Source: Bradyrhizobium guangxiense (GTDB lineage: Bacteria > Pseudomonadota > Alphaproteobacteria > Rhizobiales > Xanthobacteraceae). Taken from it: 64,000 bases of DNA. The stretch is taken from NCBI RefSeq assembly GCF_004114915.1, contig NZ_CP022219.1, forward strand, positions 5,052,501 through 5,116,500, read 5' to 3'. Positions within the stretch are counted from its first letter, which is position 1; each line of letters starts with the position of its first letter. Position numbers and translations under genes: made by a program. The notes beneath the pieces are model-generated. The model made no database searches, was not told where the DNA came from, and saw only the letters and a program-made list of their open reading frames with translations. Positions 61,740 through 64,000 of the stretch are shown piece after piece.

Positions 61740-64000
61740 TCACTCCCCATCCCGCAAGCGCCGGTACAGCGCGCCCAGGATGTTAGAATAGTCGTCGGTC
61801 CAGACCCGCACCCTGTCGTCGGCTTCGGTCTGCTCCCATGACTTGGACGAGGCGAGCCTGCCGATGTCGGCGTCCTCCCGCGCGGAGATGACGACGTCGG
61901 TCGAGAAGATGTAGTCGGCATCTCGCCCCGAATCCTCGTTGAAGACCCAGCTCTTGAGATCGTTGGCATCGGCGATGCCGACCACGACGGTCTCGAGATC
62001 GAGGTGCCGGTTGGACACATGCATCACCACGGCGCCGTGCGGCGCGAGCTTGTCCTTGTAGATCTTCATCGCCTCTTCGGTGGCGAGGTGGATCGGGATC
62101 GCATCGGAGGAATAGGCGTCGACGATGATGAGATCGTAGGCGCCGTCGGGCTCCTTGGCGAAGGTCAGGCGCGCATCGCCGATCACGGGCTTCATGTCCG
62201 GCAGGCAGCTCGAGATGTAGCGGAAATTCCTGGGGTCACGCGCGGCATCCACCATGGATTGGTCGATCTCGAAGAATTTCCAGTCCTCGCCGGACGCGGC
62301 GGCGCAGGCGAGCGTGCCGGAGCCGACGCCGATTGCGGCGACCTTGAGCGGCGTCCCCTTACGCTCGCGGATCGCGCTGATGGCCTGACCGATGCCACCG
62401 TCCTTGTGATAGTAGGTGATCGGCTCGGGCCGGCCAGTCACCGGCGTGCCGTCATTGTTGCGGAAGCGCTCGGCGCCGTGAATGGTGGTGCCGTGCATCA
62501 GCACGTGGAAGTAGCCACCGGGCGTCACCACGATCTTGTGCACGCCGAAGAAGCTGCGCACCGTCGTGACGCGGCCCTCGTCCGCCGGATAGACGCGGAT
62601 CAATGCCAACGCGAGCACGACGGTGGCGAAGATCTTCCAGCGTCCGGCATTGAGCGCCAGCGCGAGCAGCGCGGCGAACACGCCGACGCTGCCAGCGACC
62701 CAGACGCGGTGATCCTCGAACCAGGTCGAGAGGCCGCCCGTGGTGGTGGACGGCGCAACCAGCGCAACCGCGAGCGCGGCGAGCACCAGCCAGTACCACT
62801 TGACGATGCCGGCGAGCCGCTCGTTGGCAGGCGGCCGGCACAATGCCGCAAGCGCGATCAGGATCGGATATTCGGCGATCCACGAGAACGTGAAGGGCGC
62901 GAGGAGACCGGCAAAGAGGCCGCCGACCATGCCGCCGAACGACAGGGCGACATAGAAGCCGGTGAGATATTTGGCGGCCGGCCGCGTCCGCGCCAGTTCG
63001 CCGTGGCAGGCCATGGCGATGACGAAGAAGCAGAGCTGGTGGCCGCCGAGCGTCAGCAGCAGGTTCTGCTCGCCGCCGAAGGCAAGCAGGACGACCACGC
63101 CCGCGATCGCCACCGGCTGCAGCATCAGCATCCATTTGTGCGGCAGCAGCGGCCGCGACTGGAACACCACGACCCAGGTGAGCAGATACAGCGACAACGG
63201 CAGCACCCAGAGCAGCGGCGCCGCCGCGACATCGGTCGAGATGTGCGCGGTGACGGCGATGAGCAGGCCAGACGGCACCGCGGCGAGGAAGATCCAGCGC
63301 AGCCGTGTCAGGAAAGTTGGCGCCGGTGCATTGACGTTCTCGGTTTGCGCATCAACCACGGGCAGCGTCGGCGAGCGCAACAGCAACACGCCGCAGGCCG
63401 CGATCAGGAGGATCAACAGCCCGTAGAGGCCAGTCCAGAGCCGGTTCTGCGTATGCAGCGTGAACACCGGCTCCAGCAGGAAGGGATAGGACAGCAGCGC
63501 AAGGAAGCTGCCGACATTGGAGGAGGCGTAGAGGAAATAGGGATCGTGCGCAGCGGGATGGCCGGTGCGAACGAACCAGGCCTGCAGCAGCGGATTATTG
63601 GCGGCGAGCGCGAAGAACGGCAGACCGATCGAGACCACGAACAAGCCGAGCAGCCAGAACGCGTACCCGGAAGCCGGCGGCTCGCCGTAGGCCGAGGCGA
63701 TGCCGAGCGGCAGCGTCGCGAAGGCCGCGATCAGCAGCACCAGATGCACGGCGACCGGCACGACCCGGCTCCTCGCCTGCATCAACAGATGCGCATAGGC
63801 ATAGCCCGCCAGCAGCAGCGACTGGAAGAACACCATCGCCACCGACCACACCGCCGGCGAGCCGCAAAGCCGCGGCAGCACCATCTTCGTGAACAACGGC
63901 TGCACCGAGAACAGCAGCAGCGCGCTGACGAAGATCGCCGCGGTGTAGACCGTCAGCAGCAGCCGGTTGCGCGAGGCGGACGGCTGCTCCGTGGCCGCGG
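61740..64000 (-). CDS. Membrane-bound spermidine synthase-like protein, partial
   Basis: The 5' end lies beyond base 64000; no stop is met upstream of the GTG at 63905 and the frame stays open (LLLTVYTAAIFVSALLLFSVQPLFTK). The visible 753 codons have an N-terminal region of about 12 hydrophobic helices and a C-terminal spermidine-synthase-like methyltransferase-fold domain: AIGVGSGTLACAA (SAM-type loop), FFEIDQSM, DLIIVDAYSSDAIPIHLATEEA. Fused MFS/spermidine synthase proteins are known; substrate unknown. Confidence 0.88.
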   Translation of the reverse strand, partial: AATEQPSASRNRLLLTVYTAAIFVSALLLFSVQPLFTKMVLPRLCGSPAVWSVAMVFFQSLLLAGYAYAHLLMQARSRVVPVAVHLVLLIAAFATLPLGIASAYGEPPASGYAFWLLGLFVVSIGLPFFALAANNPLLQAWFVRTGHPAAHDPYFLYASSNVGSFLALLSYPFLLEPVFTLHTQNRLWTGLYGLLILLIAACGVLLLRSPTLPVVDAQTENVNAPAPTFLTRLRWIFLAAVPSGLLIAVTAHISTDVAAAPLLWVLPLSLYLLTWVVVFQSRPLLPHKWMLMLQPVAIAGVVVLLAFGGEQNLLLTLGGHQLCFFVIAMACHGELARTRPAAKYLTGFYVALSFGGMVGGLFAGLLAPFTFSWIAEYPILIALAALCRPPANERLAGIVKWYWLVLAALAVALVAPSTTTGGLSTWFEDHRVWVAGSVGVFAALLALALNAGRWKIFATVVLALALIRVYPADEGRVTTVRSFFGVHKIVVTPGGYFHVLMHGTTIHGAERFRNNDGTPVTGRPEPITYYHKDGGIGQAISAIRERKGTPLKVAAIGVGSGTLACAAASGEDWKFFEIDQSMVDAARDPRNFRYISSCLPDMKPVIGDARLTFAKEPDGAYDLIIVDAYSSDAIPIHLATEEAMKIYKDKLAPHGAVVMHVSNRHLDLETVVVGIADANDLKSWVFNEDSGRDADYIFSTDVVISAREDADIGRLASSKSWEQTEADDRVRVWTDDYSNILGALYRRLRDGE

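Overview
The window looks like a chromosomal segment of a Bradyrhizobium-like alphaproteobacterium (Nitrobacteraceae). The evidence is high GC, long minus-strand shadow frames, characteristic families (DUF2336, AsmA with an N-terminal QTTLLGLAIA anchor, DctQM-type TRAP fusions, CHASE/PAS GGDEF-EAL proteins) and several short palindromic repeat families of the kind scattered through Bradyrhizobium genomes. I see no rRNA, tRNA, CRISPR array, insertion sequence or phage module. This assignment is inferred from the sequence alone.

Layout. 0.2-7 kb: acetyltransferase, small secreted protein, an alcohol dehydrogenase remnant, a DUF2336 gene and a 1,216-aa AsmA-like protein. 7-16 kb: a P450 and a divergent TetR regulator with a perfect operator-like palindrome between them, a catalase-fold protein that appears to lack the distal His, two AraC regulators, then a plus-strand run of FAD-dependent oxidoreductase and metallo-beta-lactamase-fold hydrolase. 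15.5-22.3 kb: two c-di-GMP proteins flanking an MFS transporter. 22.5-27.6 kb: an amino-acid-type ABC binding protein, then a TRAP transporter operon ending in a 2-hydroxyacid dehydrogenase. 28-33.5 kb: caspase-fold protein, a Spy-like LTXXQ protein, a GlcD-type oxidase and a thioesterase. 33.6-38.1 kb: DUF1328 protein, UvrD/PcrA helicase carrying an in-frame palindromic repeat, an orphan HicB-like protein, and two envelope proteins. 38.3-40.5 kb: a compact cluster of Mpo1-like, epimerase and ICMT-like genes. 41-45.3 kb: PQQ-type sugar dehydrogenase, aspartate dehydrogenase, LysR regulator and tartrate/isopropylmalate-type dehydrogenase. 45.3-52.2 kb: a coupled FecR-domain/TPR pair divergent from a 1,643-aa FecR-VCBS-RTX protein. 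52.4-64 kb: two paralogous periplasmic alpha/beta hydrolases, a CGNR regulator divergent from another hydrolase, an ABC-2 exporter, L,D-transpeptidase, an M28-like protein, a glycerophosphodiesterase, and a membrane-bound spermidine synthase-like protein cut by the window end.

The most unusual observations are the palindromic element translated inside uvrD, two almost identical two-hairpin repeats 22 kb apart, the FecR/TPR/giant-protein locus with a recent 669-bp internal duplication, and two enzymes (catalase-like, M28-like) whose catalytic positions look substituted.
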